DNA from: JANWXD01 sp035575135
GTDB taxonomy: Bacteria > Acidobacteriota > Terriglobia > Bryobacterales > Bryobacteraceae
Direction: 5' to 3'
Assembly: GCA_035575135.1 (NCBI GenBank)
Contig: DATLYE010000078.1
Coordinates: 62,001-126,000, forward strand
Length of the DNA stretch: 64,000 nt
Positions 54,685 to 62,770 of the stretch are shown here, piece after piece (within the stretch, counting starts at the first letter, position 1; each line of letters begins with the position of its first letter). The position numbers were made by a program, and so were the translations under genes. The notes beneath the pieces are model-generated. The model saw nothing but the letters and a program-made list of their open reading frames with translations. It had not been told where the DNA came from and ran no database searches.

Positions 54685-55167
54685 ATGGAACTCAAGGCGA
54701 TCCGTCTGGAAATTCCTGAAGGCGGCAACATCATCGTCGGACAGACGCACTTCATCAAGACGGCCGAAGATCTGTATGAAGCGATCATCAACACGGTTCC
54801 GCAGGCACGCTTCGGAGTGGCCTTCAATGAAGCCTCCGGCCCGTGCCTGACGCGCATCGAAGGCAACGACGAGGCGCTCAAGGCCCTGGCGGCCCGCAAC
54901 GCCACGGCCATCGGCGCCGGCCACATCTTTGTCGTGGCCCTGCGCGAGGCCTATCCCATCAATGTGCTCGGGCGGATTAAGGAAGTCCCGGAAGTCTGCA
55001 CCGTTTTCTGCGCCACGGCCAACCCGGTGGAAGTTATCGTGGCGGAGACGGAGCAGGGTCGCGGGATTCTGGGAGTGGTGGACGGCTTTCCGCCCAAGGG
55101 AGTTGAGGGCGAGGAGGACATCCGCAAGCGCCACGAGTTCCTTCGCAGGATCGGATACAAGCGGTGA
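54685..55167 (+). CDS. adenosine-specific kinase-family protein
   Basis: A 160-residue protein matching the archaeal-type adenosine-specific kinase family (PF04008). NIIVGQTHFIKTAEDLYEAI, FGVAFNEASGPCLTRIEGND, ARNATAIGAGHIFVVALREA, then YPINVLGRIKEVPEVCTVFC and GRGILGVVDGFPPKGVEGEE, follow the family closely. The ATG at 54685 is preceded by GGAAAG. TAGTAT at 54665-54670 could be a -10 box giving a very short leader. It overlaps the epimerase by 4 bases, suggesting a shared pathway. Confidence 0.9.
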   Translation: MELKAIRLEIPEGGNIIVGQTHFIKTAEDLYEAIINTVPQARFGVAFNEASGPCLTRIEGNDEALKALAARNATAIGAGHIFVVALREAYPINVLGRIKEVPEVCTVFCATANPVEVIVAETEQGRGILGVVDGFPPKGVEGEEDIRKRHEFLRRIGYKR

Positions 55168-56186
55168 TCATCGAATCCGAAGAACAGCTGGAGGACATCC
55201 TTTCGCAGCCGAACGAAGCGGACCGGCAGGCCGTGCGCAGCCTGGAAGGGGACCTGCTCATCCTGGGTGCGGGGGGCAAGATGGGTCCCACGCTGGCGCG
55301 GCGGGCGCGCCGCGCAGCCGAAGAGGCGGGCGTCGGCCTGCGCGTGATCGCCGTGGCCCGGTTCTCCGATCCGTCCGTGCGCCAAAAGCTCGAGCGCTGG
55401 GGCGTCGAAACTGTCGTGGCGGACCTCCTCGAGGAAGAGGCGCTCACGCAACTGCCGGATGCCCCCAACGTGATCTTCATGGCGGCGCGCAAGTTTGGTT
55501 CGACCGGCCATGAGCCGCTCACGTGGGCCATGAACACCTATCTGCCGGCCCGTGTGGCGCTCCGCTACCGCAACTCCCGAATTGTGGCGTTTTCGAGCGG
55601 CAACGTCTACCCTCTGGTGCCGGTGGTCTCCGGCGGCGCTACGGAGGCCACTCCGCCGGATCCCGTGGGCGAGTACGCCCAGTCGGTACTCGGCCGCGAG
55701 CGGATGTTTCAGTACTTTTCCGAGCTTTACGGCACGCCTGTGGCGCTGCTGCGCCTCAACTACGCCGTGGAGTTGCGCTACGGCGTGCTGCTCGACATCG
55801 GATTGAAGGTCTTCGAGCGGCGGCCGGTGGACCTCAGCATGGGCGCCGTCAACGTGATCTGGCAGGGCGACGCCAATTCGATCTGCCTGCGCGCGTTCTG
55901 CCTTGCGAGCAGCCCGCCGGAGATCCTCAACGTGACCGGGCCGGAGACGCTGTCGGTCCGCTGGATCGCGCAGCGCTTCGGGGAGCATTTCGGCGTTGCT
56001 CCCATCTTCGAGGGCGCCGAGGCCCCAACCGCGCTGCTCAACAACGCTTCCCGCTGCCACCACCTGTTCGGGTATCCCTCCGTCAGCGCGGAGCAGGTGA
56101 TCGAGTGGGTGGCTCAGTGGATCGCTGCCGGCGGCGCCATCCTCGGCAAGCCCACGCATTTTGAGGTTCGGGACGGCAAGTTCTGA
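55164..56186 (+). CDS. NAD-dependent epimerase/dehydratase-like protein, catalytic Lys absent
   Basis: A 340-residue extended short-chain dehydrogenase. LLILGAGGKMGPTLARRARR holds the dinucleotide-binding glycines (35-41). VAFSSGNVYPLVPVVSGG (about 142-159) is the serine motif. The active-site motif reads EYAQSVLGRERMF: Tyr171 is present but the lysine expected at 175 is valine, so ordinary redox chemistry is doubtful. It starts by overlap with the kinase gene and ends by overlap (TGATG) with the aldolase gene. It may be a binding or dehydratase variant acting on a sugar acid. Confidence 0.85.
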   Translation: MIIESEEQLEDILSQPNEADRQAVRSLEGDLLILGAGGKMGPTLARRARRAAEEAGVGLRVIAVARFSDPSVRQKLERWGVETVVADLLEEEALTQLPDAPNVIFMAARKFGSTGHEPLTWAMNTYLPARVALRYRNSRIVAFSSGNVYPLVPVVSGGATEATPPDPVGEYAQSVLGRERMFQYFSELYGTPVALLRLNYAVELRYGVLLDIGLKVFERRPVDLSMGAVNVIWQGDANSICLRAFCLASSPPEILNVTGPETLSVRWIAQRFGEHFGVAPIFEGAEAPTALLNNASRCHHLFGYPSVSAEQVIEWVAQWIAAGGAILGKPTHFEVRDGKF

Positions 56187-57214
56187 TGGGGTGGCGCGAA
56201 AAGCTTCGTAAAGGTGTCGTCATTCCCGCGCACCCGCTGGCCCTGACGCCGGAGCGCAGACTCGATGAGCGGCGCCAGCGCGCTCTGACGCGCTACTACC
56301 TCGCGGCGGGCGCCGGCGGCGTGGCGGTGGGCGTCCATACGACGCAGTTTGCCATCCGGGATCCGAAACACGGGCTCTTCCGGCCTGTGCTGGAGCTCGC
56401 CATGGAGGAGCTCCGCGGCCGGGACGTCGTCAAGGTCGCCGGAATTTGCGGCCCCACCGCCCAGGCCGTCGCCGAAGCCGAATTTGCGGCCTCCTGCGGC
56501 TACGACGCCGGCTTGCTCAGTCTCGGAGCGCTGAAGGAAGCCTCCGTAGAAGAGCTGATCGCGCACGCGCGGGCCGTGGCGGCCGTCATCCCCGTGTTCG
56601 GCTTTTACTTGCAGCCCGCCGTCGGGGGACGCGTGCTGCCTTACGCCTTCTGGCGGCGCTTTGTCGAAATTGACAACGTCGTGGCCATCAAGATCGCGCC
56701 GTTCAACCGTTACCAGACTCTGGACGTGGTCCGCGCCGTGGCCGAGTCCGGAAGGGCCGGCGAAATCGCGCTGTATACGGGCAACGATGATTCCATCCTC
56801 TACGACCTGCTGACCGAGTTCCGCTTCGGCGGCGTGACGGTACGGATCGTCGGCGGCCTGCTGGGACATTGGGCGGTGTGGACACGCCGCGCCGTCGAGC
56901 TGTTGGAGTCCGTACACTACTGCGTTCTCCACGAACATGCCCATCCGATCTGCGCAGACTGGTTCCGGCTGGCGGCCGAGATCACGGATGCCAACGCGGC
57001 CTTGTTCGACGCTGCCAACAACTTCCGGGGCTGCATTGCCGGTATCCACGAGGTGCTGCGCCGCCAGGGGCTTCTCGCCGGACGCTGGTGCCTGGATCCG
57101 GAAGAGGACCTCTCTGCCGGCCAGCTCGAGGAAATCGAACGCGTGATCCGCTCGTATCCTCATCTGACCGATGATGATTTCGTCCGCGAGAATCTCGATG
57201 CGTGGCTGAAATAG
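56186..57214 (+). CDS. DapA/KDG-aldolase-family protein
   Basis: A 342-residue TIM-barrel lyase of the dihydrodipicolinate synthase family. VVAIKIAPFNRYQT carries the Schiff-base lysine (K169). VFGFYLQPAVGGRVL supplies the tyrosine (Y141). GGVAVGVHTTQFAIRDP is the N-terminal substrate loop. It probably cleaves or condenses a 2-keto sugar acid with pyruvate rather than making lysine, since no lysine gene is near and its partners are an epimerase and a kinase. The substrate is unknown. Its ATG shares one base with the upstream stop. A possible terminator follows. Confidence 0.87.
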   Translation: MGWREKLRKGVVIPAHPLALTPERRLDERRQRALTRYYLAAGAGGVAVGVHTTQFAIRDPKHGLFRPVLELAMEELRGRDVVKVAGICGPTAQAVAEAEFAASCGYDAGLLSLGALKEASVEELIAHARAVAAVIPVFGFYLQPAVGGRVLPYAFWRRFVEIDNVVAIKIAPFNRYQTLDVVRAVAESGRAGEIALYTGNDDSILYDLLTEFRFGGVTVRIVGGLLGHWAVWTRRAVELLESVHYCVLHEHAHPICADWFRLAAEITDANAALFDAANNFRGCIAGIHEVLRRQGLLAGRWCLDPEEDLSAGQLEEIERVIRSYPHLTDDDFVRENLDAWLK

Positions 57215-57229
57215 CCGCCCGAGAGCTTG

Positions 57230-57260
57230 GCCCCGGCAGCCGTCGGGCTGGGGCGGTTTT
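57230..57260 (+). terminator. possible intrinsic terminator after the aldolase gene
   Basis: CCCC (57231-57234) and AGCC (57238-57241) can pair with GGCT and GGGG around 57246-57253, leaving a GGC bulge on the 5' side, followed by four T at 57257-57260. The bulge and short T run make it a weak case. Confidence 0.35.
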
Positions 57261-57323
57261 GGCGCATCCCTCCTTGCAACCCCGGTTTTTCTGTGATAAA
57301 GGTTTCGGCGGAAGGAGCCGGAG

Positions 57324-58172
57324 ATGCTTTCCACACAGCGCGCTGTTCCCTTTACCGCCTTTGCCACCGGCCTCCTGGCGATCGCCCTGTCCTGCACCAC
57401 CGGCCCGCCAGGGCCCAAACCCGGAACCCCGGAATTCTTTTGGACCGCGGCCAGGAGCACATGGGCCGCCGCCGACTACGACAAAGTCGAACACAACCTC
57501 GACGAGCTTCTGAAGACCGAAAACGAGTACAAGGCTCGCGCACAAGCGTGGCGGTTGATCGTCACCGCAGGCATGGCGCGGGGCTATGCGGAGCTGGCGG
57601 ATATGTTCGAAGCCGGAGCTCGCGCCAACAAGTTGAATCCGACCCCCTTTCGCACGCAGATGAACGACTACCGTAAGATCGCGGCGCGGCGGGCCCTGCA
57701 GTTCGCCGAGACCTTCCTGGCATTCACCAAACACGACCACAGCCAGGACATCCCCCTGGCATTTAGCTTCCCCACGGGGAGCATCAACCCCATAACGGAG
57801 CTCAAGAGTGTGGCGAGCGGAATCCTCCTGCCGGAGCCCAAGCTGGAGCCCGTGCGGCAGCGAGCCATCGAGCGCGGCGTCCTGCTGGTAACCTGCGAGG
57901 CCGTCGGAGCCCCGGAGGACATGGCCAAGGCACAGGAAATTTTCAAGGCGGCGGAAGTCAAGGTGCCTCATGACGTCTTCGCTCTCGCCATGGTGAGAAA
58001 TCTCCACGAACAGGCCAAGCTGTTCGGCCGCACCAAACTGGATATGCCGGACCGTGTGGAGCTGTTTTGCAATCAGGCTCTTGAAGCCGTCAAACACGTC
58101 AAGGAGACCAAAGAGACCAAGGACCTTGCCAAGAAAATTCAGGAGACGCTGAAAAGCGCCAAGGGGACGTAA
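57324..58172 (+). CDS. lipoprotein of unknown function
   Basis: A 282-residue product preceded by GGAAGGAG. The N-terminus AFATGLLAIALSC has a lipobox with Cys24, followed by a proline-rich linker (TTGPPGPKPGTPEFF). The mature part is helical, with AARSTWAAADYDKVEHNLDE and AQAWRLIVTAGMARGYAELA resembling single TPR-like hairpins. I recognise no family. A TTGCAA/GATAAA pair with only 15 bases between (57274-57300) may be its promoter. It ends 80 bases from the convergent GT39 gene, with no clear terminator between. Confidence 0.7.
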   Translation: MLSTQRAVPFTAFATGLLAIALSCTTGPPGPKPGTPEFFWTAARSTWAAADYDKVEHNLDELLKTENEYKARAQAWRLIVTAGMARGYAELADMFEAGARANKLNPTPFRTQMNDYRKIAARRALQFAETFLAFTKHDHSQDIPLAFSFPTGSINPITELKSVASGILLPEPKLEPVRQRAIERGVLLVTCEAVGAPEDMAKAQEIFKAAEVKVPHDVFALAMVRNLHEQAKLFGRTKLDMPDRVELFCNQALEAVKHVKETKETKDLAKKIQETLKSAKGT

Positions 58173-58252
58173 CGGCTCGGGTGGCCGTGAGGAAGGCTCG
58201 GCGGTGGCCTCCCGGGACCCGGGGCGGCAAGTGTGCCGTCCAAAGCTCGAGT

Positions 58253-59713
58253 CTATCGGCCGTTCGCCTCCCGCACAAACGGCGGGCGCCCGGGAAGCTG
58301 GCCGACGCGCACGGTACGCTCTCTGGCTACGGTGCATGGCGGCAGGGGCGTTCCGGCATAGTAGTCCAGCCCATACTTCCAGTTGCGGTGGATGGTTTCG
58401 ACGCAAGCCGCGCTGCTTCTGGATCCGACTTGCTCCCACACGCGCCGCGCGGAGGCCCAACGATCCACCTGCGGGAGGGCCTTGACCTTGATGAACACAA
58501 CCCCCACGGTCGCGGCAGTTACCGCCAGCAAGACCGCCGCGCGACGGCGGTCCGCCTCTTCGAGCAGCCACGCCAAGGTCGCCAGGGAGGCCAACGTGAC
58601 GGCAAACGGCCAGTTCCAGCCCCCGATGGGCGCCCGCGATAGGCCTGCAGCCAAAGCCGGCGCCAGGGTCCCGCCGATGACAGGAACCAGCAGCAGCAAA
58701 GCTATGCTTGCCGTAAGCAACAGGCGGGCGTCTCGAACCTCGGCCATGGCCAGAGCCGCCAGCAGCGCCACCGCCGGCAGCAGGGGAAGAAGGTAACCCG
58801 GGAGCTTATTGACTGAGGCCGAAAAGAAAAGCAGGCCGAACAGCACCCAGAGACCCAGAAACCGCCGCCGCGGATCTCCGTGGAAACTTGGCCGGAAAAG
58901 CGGCGCCAGCCACGGAGTCCAGGGAAAGATCGCGGCCGGGAGAATCGGCAGATAAAACCAGAACGGCCGCGGGTGGTGGATGTCGCCGCCGGCAAATCGT
59001 TCCAGATGGTGGCGCCAGAAAAACTCGGCAAGAAAATCGCCGCCGTGGCGCATCGCGCACAGCACGTACCACGGGGCTGCGGTCAACAAGAAAACGGCAA
59101 TCGCGGAAGGATGGAACAAAGCTGGCAGGCGCTCGCGCGCATACCAGAGAAAGGGCAGAAACAGCACCAGCGCGACAAGGCCTTTGGCCAGCACCGCCAC
59201 TCCCAAACAGAACCAAGCTCCCCACAGATAGTCCCGGCGGTTGGTGGACACCCACCGCAGGCCGAGCAGCATGGCCAGCGTGAAGCTGGCCGCCAGCGGC
59301 AGGTCGGGCAGCGCGAGCTGGCTGAAGGCCGCCCATCCGGCGCTGGTGGCCAGAATTGCCGTGCCGTAGAAAGCCGCCTGCGGGCCGAACTCGCTGCGTG
59401 CAAGCCTCCAGAAGAAATAAAGGAACAGCACGCTCACCACGGCCACGGGAAGGCGCGGCGCCATATCCGGGCCCAGACCGGCGCGGTAGGCCGCCGCCGT
59501 CATCCAATAAAGCAGCGGCGGCTTTTCGAACCAGGGCTGACCCCACAGCACCGGCGTCACCCAGTCGCCCGAGCGCGCCATCTCCCGCCCGATGGCCGCA
59601 TAGCGCGGCTCATCCGGCCCGACCAACCCCGCGGCGGTAAGCCCGAAAAAATAGAGAAAATAGATCAGAACGGCCGCTGTGAGGATGACGCGAATGCGAT
59701 CCAGCACGTTCAC
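58253..59713 (-). CDS. GT39-family membrane glycosyltransferase (ArnT-like)
   Basis: About 486 residues from the GTG at 59713 (a second GTG at 59707 is also possible). YFFGLTAAGLVGPDEPRYAA holds the acidic DE pair of the catalytic loop after helix 1. GDWVTPVLWGQPWFEKPPLL, then YWMTAAAYRAG, is the conserved EKPPL region of ArnT/PMT enzymes. About eleven hydrophobic helices follow. It transfers a sugar from a polyprenyl-phosphate carrier to a lipid or protein at the periplasmic face. Its start overlaps the divergent HIT-like gene by 20 bases. Confidence 0.9.
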   Translation of the reverse strand: MNVLDRIRVILTAAVLIYFLYFFGLTAAGLVGPDEPRYAAIGREMARSGDWVTPVLWGQPWFEKPPLLYWMTAAAYRAGLGPDMAPRLPVAVVSVLFLYFFWRLARSEFGPQAAFYGTAILATSAGWAAFSQLALPDLPLAASFTLAMLLGLRWVSTNRRDYLWGAWFCLGVAVLAKGLVALVLFLPFLWYARERLPALFHPSAIAVFLLTAAPWYVLCAMRHGGDFLAEFFWRHHLERFAGGDIHHPRPFWFYLPILPAAIFPWTPWLAPLFRPSFHGDPRRRFLGLWVLFGLLFFSASVNKLPGYLLPLLPAVALLAALAMAEVRDARLLLTASIALLLLVPVIGGTLAPALAAGLSRAPIGGWNWPFAVTLASLATLAWLLEEADRRRAAVLLAVTAATVGVVFIKVKALPQVDRWASARRVWEQVGSRSSAACVETIHRNWKYGLDYYAGTPLPPCTVARERTVRVGQLPGRPPFVREANGR

Positions 59714-60269
59714 AAGTATAGCCGGCAAGCTGTGCGGCCCCGTTTTTCTGCTCATGGCAGCCCTCGGCGTCGCCCGCGCCGATATTGCTGCCTGCCAGTG
59801 TGATCCGGAACAACCCGAGACGCTTGCCGCCCGCGAGTGCGGACTCACCCGCGAAGCGCTCCAGCAGCCCCCCGGCCCGCCGGTGTTCTTTTTGAAAGAC
59901 ATCAATCCACGAAAGCCCAACCGGCTGCTGGCCATCCCCCGGGCCGTGCGCAAAGGCATGTACCGGCTCTCCGACATGAGTGCCGAGGAGCGTCTTCAAC
60001 TCTGGAGCGCCGCCATTCAGAAGGCCCGCGAGGTCTGGGGCGAGGACTGGGCGCTCGCCAAGAACGGAGACCTCGTGCGCACGCAGTGCCAGCCCCACGT
60101 GCACATCGGCAAGTTCATTCGGGAAGTGGAAATGGATAATTTCATCGTGGTCAATGGGCCCGAGGAGATCCCGGTGCCGGACGGCGACGGCCTGTGGATC
60201 CACCCCGTGAACGGCAAGCTTCACGTGCATACGGGCGAGCAACTCACCGAGTCGGTATTATTGAGGTAA
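59694..60269 (+). CDS. secreted HIT-like hydrolase
   Basis: A 191-residue protein. The ATG at 59694 follows GAGGA with 8-base spacing and leads into a signal peptide (LCGPVFLLMAALGVARAD). The C-terminal part has a HIT-superfamily look: RLLAIPRAVRKGMYRLSDMS and the histidine motif QPHVHIGKF (H125, H127), lacking the third histidine of the classic HxHxHxx. An early cysteine pair (ACQCD) may form a disulphide. It could cleave a nucleotide or pyrophosphate lipid, as CDP-diacylglycerol pyrophosphatase does. The UxaA-like gene follows 7 bases later. Confidence 0.72.
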   Translation: MRSSTFTSIAGKLCGPVFLLMAALGVARADIAACQCDPEQPETLAARECGLTREALQQPPGPPVFFLKDINPRKPNRLLAIPRAVRKGMYRLSDMSAEERLQLWSAAIQKAREVWGEDWALAKNGDLVRTQCQPHVHIGKFIREVEMDNFIVVNGPEEIPVPDGDGLWIHPVNGKLHVHTGEQLTESVLLR

Positions 60270-60276
60270 ACCTTCT

Positions 60277-61818
60277 GTGTCGCTTGCCGGACTGACCAGA
60301 CTTGCCACCCCGGAAAATTCGGTCCTGCGCCTGCATCCGGAGGACAACGTCGCCGTGGCGCGTGTGGCTCTGTCGCCGGGCATGCGCTTGCGCGTGGACG
60401 GCTGGATGCTCGAGGTGCGCGACGCCGTCCCGGCCGGGCACAAGATCGCGCTGGTTTCGATCGAGGCGGGCACTGTGGTCAAGCGTTACGGCCAGGCGAT
60501 CGGCCGGGCGGCCCGCCGGATCGAGGCCGGAGAGCACGTGCACACGCACAATCTCAGGTTCGAAGAAATCGCAACTACCTACGTGTTCCCCGACGAGGCT
60601 CCGCCGACCCGGGAGCGCCGGCCGGAAACTGCCCCCATGTTTCTCGGTTACCGGCGCCCGGACGGGCGTGTGGGGACGCGGAATTACCTGGCAGTGGTGG
60701 CCGCTTCCAACTGCGCGGCGCACACGGCGGAGCTTGTCGCCCGGAGCTATGCTGCAGAAGCCCTGCCCTCCGGTGTGGACGGCGTGGCTGCGTTTCCCCA
60801 CGGCGAGGGTTGCGGAATGACGACGGGCGCCGACCTGGCGCTGCTGCGGCGTACGCTCGCGGGCGTGCTGAATCATCCGAACGTTTTTGCCGCGGTGATT
60901 CTGGGCCTGGGCTGCGAGGTGAACCAGATCGAGCAGTACTTCGGCGAGGAGGCCGCTCGCAGCGGCAGGCTCGTCGGCCTGACGCTCCAGTCCAGCGGCG
61001 GCACACGCGCCACGGTCGAGGCGGCCCGCCGCGAGATCGCACGCTTCATCGAACAAGCGGCTGCCGAACGGCGGGTCGCAGTGCCGGCTTCCGAGATTGT
61101 CCTGGGACTCAATTGTGGCGGCTCGGACTCCTTCTCCGGCATCACGGCCAATCCCGCCCTGGGTGCCTGCTGCGATCTGCTCGTGGAAGCCGGGGGTACG
61201 GTGGTGCTGGCGGAGACCACGGAGATCTTCGGCGCCGAACATCTCCTCCTGCGCCGCGCCCGGAGCCGGGAAGTAGCGGAAAAACTCCTGGGTTTTGTGC
61301 GTTCCTACAAGGAGTACCTGGACCGTTTCCGCGGCACCTTCGACGACAACCCGTCGCCGGGTAACAAAGAAGGCGGCTTGACCAACATCGTGGAAAAATC
61401 GCTCGGCGCGGTGGCCAAGGCCGGCACTTCTACGCTGATGGATGCCGTGGATTACGCCGAGCGCATCACCGAGCGCGGCTTTGTGTTCATGAACACCCCC
61501 GGCTACGACCCCGTATCCCTGGCCGGGCTCGCAGCGGGCGGCGTCAATGTCATCGCTTTTACGACGGGGCGGGGAAGTGCGATCGGATTCCCCACCATCC
61601 CCGTGATCAAGATCGCCTCAAACAGCGCCACGTTTTCCCGGATGCGGGACAACATGGATGTGAACGCGGGCCGCATCGCGGACGGCGAGGCCACCGTTGC
61701 CGAGGTCGGGCAGGAAATTTTCGAGCTGTTGCTCCGCGTGGCTTCCGGCGAGCGTACCGCCAGCGAGCGCCTGGGCCATCATGAGTTCGTGCCGTGGCGC
61801 ATCGGTCCGGTGATGTGA
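60277..61818 (+). CDS. altronate dehydratase (UxaA)-family protein
   Basis: A 513-residue protein with a GTG start. Residues 1-105 form the SAF domain (LRLHPEDNVAVARVALSPGM). The UxaA catalytic part follows: FLGYRRPDGRVGTRNYLAVV, FPHGEGCGMTTGADLALLRR, GLNCGGSDSFSGITANPALG, TEIFGAEHLLLRRARSREVA and NPSPGNKEGGLTNIVEKSLG are standard family motifs. Such enzymes dehydrate altronate, galactarate or related sugar acids to 2-keto-3-deoxy acids. The substrate cannot be fixed from sequence. No uxaB/uxaC genes are adjacent. Confidence 0.92.
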   Translation: MSLAGLTRLATPENSVLRLHPEDNVAVARVALSPGMRLRVDGWMLEVRDAVPAGHKIALVSIEAGTVVKRYGQAIGRAARRIEAGEHVHTHNLRFEEIATTYVFPDEAPPTRERRPETAPMFLGYRRPDGRVGTRNYLAVVAASNCAAHTAELVARSYAAEALPSGVDGVAAFPHGEGCGMTTGADLALLRRTLAGVLNHPNVFAAVILGLGCEVNQIEQYFGEEAARSGRLVGLTLQSSGGTRATVEAARREIARFIEQAAAERRVAVPASEIVLGLNCGGSDSFSGITANPALGACCDLLVEAGGTVVLAETTEIFGAEHLLLRRARSREVAEKLLGFVRSYKEYLDRFRGTFDDNPSPGNKEGGLTNIVEKSLGAVAKAGTSTLMDAVDYAERITERGFVFMNTPGYDPVSLAGLAAGGVNVIAFTTGRGSAIGFPTIPVIKIASNSATFSRMRDNMDVNAGRIADGEATVAEVGQEIFELLLRVASGERTASERLGHHEFVPWRIGPVM

Positions 61819-61825
61819 GAACGCC

Positions 61826-62770
61826 ATGAATCCTTCGAAGTTTTCGCCCAAGAACATCCTGCTGTCAGCGGGACTGCTTGTTTTCGCGTGGCCGGCGGCG
61901 GCCGGCGAGCGATCGGCTCTGGACAAAGCCACGCTGGAAGCCTACCTGAGGCACTTGTTCGTCTGGGGTCCGGAGATCCAGGTCGAGGTGGCGGATCCGA
62001 AGCCTTCCGTCATGGACGGGCTTTTCGAAGTGCGGGTCCGCGCGCAAGCGGGCGCCGCCTCGGCCGAGCAGACATTCTATGTCTCCAAAGACGGCCGCAA
62101 GATCCTCCAGGGTGCGGTCTACGACGTCAACGACAATCCGTTCCGCGAGAATCTGTCCAAGCTCAAGACGGGCGCGGACCCTTCCCTCGGCACGCCCGGA
62201 GCTCCGGTGGTGCTCGTGTTGTTTAGCGACTTTCAATGCCCGTACTGCAGGGAAGAGGCGAAGATGCTACGCCAGCACTTGCTCGCCGCATACCCCAAGC
62301 AAGTGCGCTTGTATTTCAAAGACTACCCGCTGGAAAGTATCCACCCGTGGGCGAAGGCGGCCGCCATCGCCGGGCGCTGCGTGTTCCGGCAAAGCGAGGC
62401 TGCCTTCTGGGAGTATCACGACTGGGTTTATGAACATCAGAGCGAGCTGACGCCTGAGAACCTGAAGCAGAAGGTTCTCGCCTTTGCACAGGGTCGCAAC
62501 ATTGATGCGTTACAGCTGAGCCGCTGCCTGGAGACACGCGCGACGGAGTCGGAAGTGGATGCCTCGATCGCCGAGGGCAGGTCTTTACAGGTCAACGCCA
62601 CGCCCACCTTGTTCGTCAACGGCCGCCGCCTGGCTTCCCAGGTGAGTTGGCCGCAACTGAAGGCCATCATTGATTTCGAAATCGAATACCAGAAGACGGC
62701 CAACAACGCCGGGGATACGTCCTGCTGCGAAGTGAAGCTGTCTTCCCCGTTCCAACCCGTTCCCAAATGA
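61826..62770 (+). CDS. DsbA/thioredoxin-4-type periplasmic oxidoreductase
   Basis: A 314-residue exported protein; LLSAGLLVFAWPAAAGE is the signal peptide. Residues 30-110 are an N-terminal domain with SKDGRKILQGAVYDVNDNPF, as found in acidobacterial DsbG/ScsC-like proteins. The thioredoxin domain has FSDFQCPYCREEAKMLRQHL (C138-P-Y-C141) and the cis-proline loop NATPTLFVNGRRL. It probably forms or isomerises disulphides. The C-terminal DTSCCEVKL adds two cysteines of unknown role. It overlaps the M28 peptidase gene by 4 bases. Confidence 0.9.
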   Translation: MNPSKFSPKNILLSAGLLVFAWPAAAGERSALDKATLEAYLRHLFVWGPEIQVEVADPKPSVMDGLFEVRVRAQAGAASAEQTFYVSKDGRKILQGAVYDVNDNPFRENLSKLKTGADPSLGTPGAPVVLVLFSDFQCPYCREEAKMLRQHLLAAYPKQVRLYFKDYPLESIHPWAKAAAIAGRCVFRQSEAAFWEYHDWVYEHQSELTPENLKQKVLAFAQGRNIDALQLSRCLETRATESEVDASIAEGRSLQVNATPTLFVNGRRLASQVSWPQLKAIIDFEIEYQKTANNAGDTSCCEVKLSSPFQPVPK

